DNA of 43,171 nucleotides from Flavobacteriales bacterium (GTDB taxonomy: Bacteria; Bacteroidota; Bacteroidia; Flavobacteriales_F; PHOS-HE28), in contig JAEUTC010000175.1 of the NCBI GenBank assembly GCA_016787985.1, positions 1-43,171 of the forward strand, in the 5' to 3' direction. The notes under the pieces were generated by a model that saw only the letters and a list, made by a program, of their open reading frames with translations, was not told the origin of the DNA and did not search any database. This document shows positions 43,086 through 43,171 of the stretch, in pieces. Each line of letters opens with the position of its first letter. Position 1 is the stretch's first letter. The position numbers were made by a program, and so were the translations under genes.

Positions 43086-43159
43086 TCCCTGGTAGCTCAG
43101 CTGGTTAGAGCACATGACTGTTAATCATGGGGTCGCTGGTTCAAGTCCAGCCCGGGGAG
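43086..43159 (+). tRNA. tRNA-Asn (anticodon GTT)
   Basis: A full cloverleaf: the acceptor stem TCCCTGG (43086-43092) pairs with CCGGGGA (43152-43158) with one G-T wobble, and the discriminator is G43159. The D arm is GCTC...GAGC, the anticodon stem CATGA/TCATG has loop CTGTTAA with GTT at 43120-43122, and the T arm is CTGG-TTCAAGT-CCAG. CCA is not encoded. The following GAAAGCC may begin a terminator cut off by the window edge. Confidence 0.97.
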
Positions 43160-43171
43160 CGAAAGCCTCAG

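Overview
The window looks like a chromosomal segment of a fairly high-GC Bacteroidota, probably Flavobacteriales-like. This rests on the Bacteroidota-type -7 promoter box (TAnnTTTG), a type IX secretion (T9SS) sorting domain, a DUF5683 protein, the order parB / DUF5683 / dapB / two signal peptidases, and giant YD-repeat proteins of a Bacteroidota type. The species assignment is inference. A parB gene at the left edge suggests the region is not far from the replication origin.

Layout. (1) 1-7.4 kb is a core block: the 3' end of parB, a DUF5683 protein, a convergent T9SS-sorted delta-60 repeat protein, dapB carrying a hexanucleotide-repeat expansion, two consecutive lepB-type signal peptidases, a small lipoprotein and a Nudix hydrolase. 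(2) 7.4-12.7 kb is a two-gene minus-strand unit: a TPR protein ending in a caspase-like domain that lacks its catalytic cysteine, then a propeller receptor fused to an adenylate cyclase. (3) 12.9-17.05 kb is a repeat-rich accessory islet: an intact REP-associated tyrosine transposase (RAYT) flanked by inverted REP elements, several truncated RAYT relics in a tandem array, an AT-rich lipoprotein gene and an IS110-family element. Two direct copies of a double-hairpin repeat bound it. (4) 17.1-42.5 kb is a single minus-strand run of eight genes, all abutting or overlapping. Three junctions are ATGA overlaps. In transcription order: a predicted outer-membrane barrel protein, a secreted protein, a lipoprotein, a 1920-aa shell-type secreted protein, a 346-aa secreted protein with a YD-type tail, a 241-aa secreted protein, a 4400-aa Rhs/YD-repeat protein and a 239-aa lipoprotein. 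(5) The right edge carries tRNA-Asn(GTT) behind a well-formed promoter.

The most interesting system is region 4. It looks like an Rhs-type export machine whose shell is split over two giant polypeptides. An approximately 1000-residue YCF48/BNR-like beta-propeller is embedded in the middle of the YD-repeat chain. Four Cys-bearing modules of about 150-170 residues lie in the N-terminal half. The C-terminal module after the Rhs core is variable-looking and carries an HExxH zinc-metallopeptidase-like motif. The lipoprotein gene coupled to its stop codon is a candidate immunity or anchoring factor. The toxin/immunity reading is inference; the gene overlaps, domain order and motifs are visible in the sequence.
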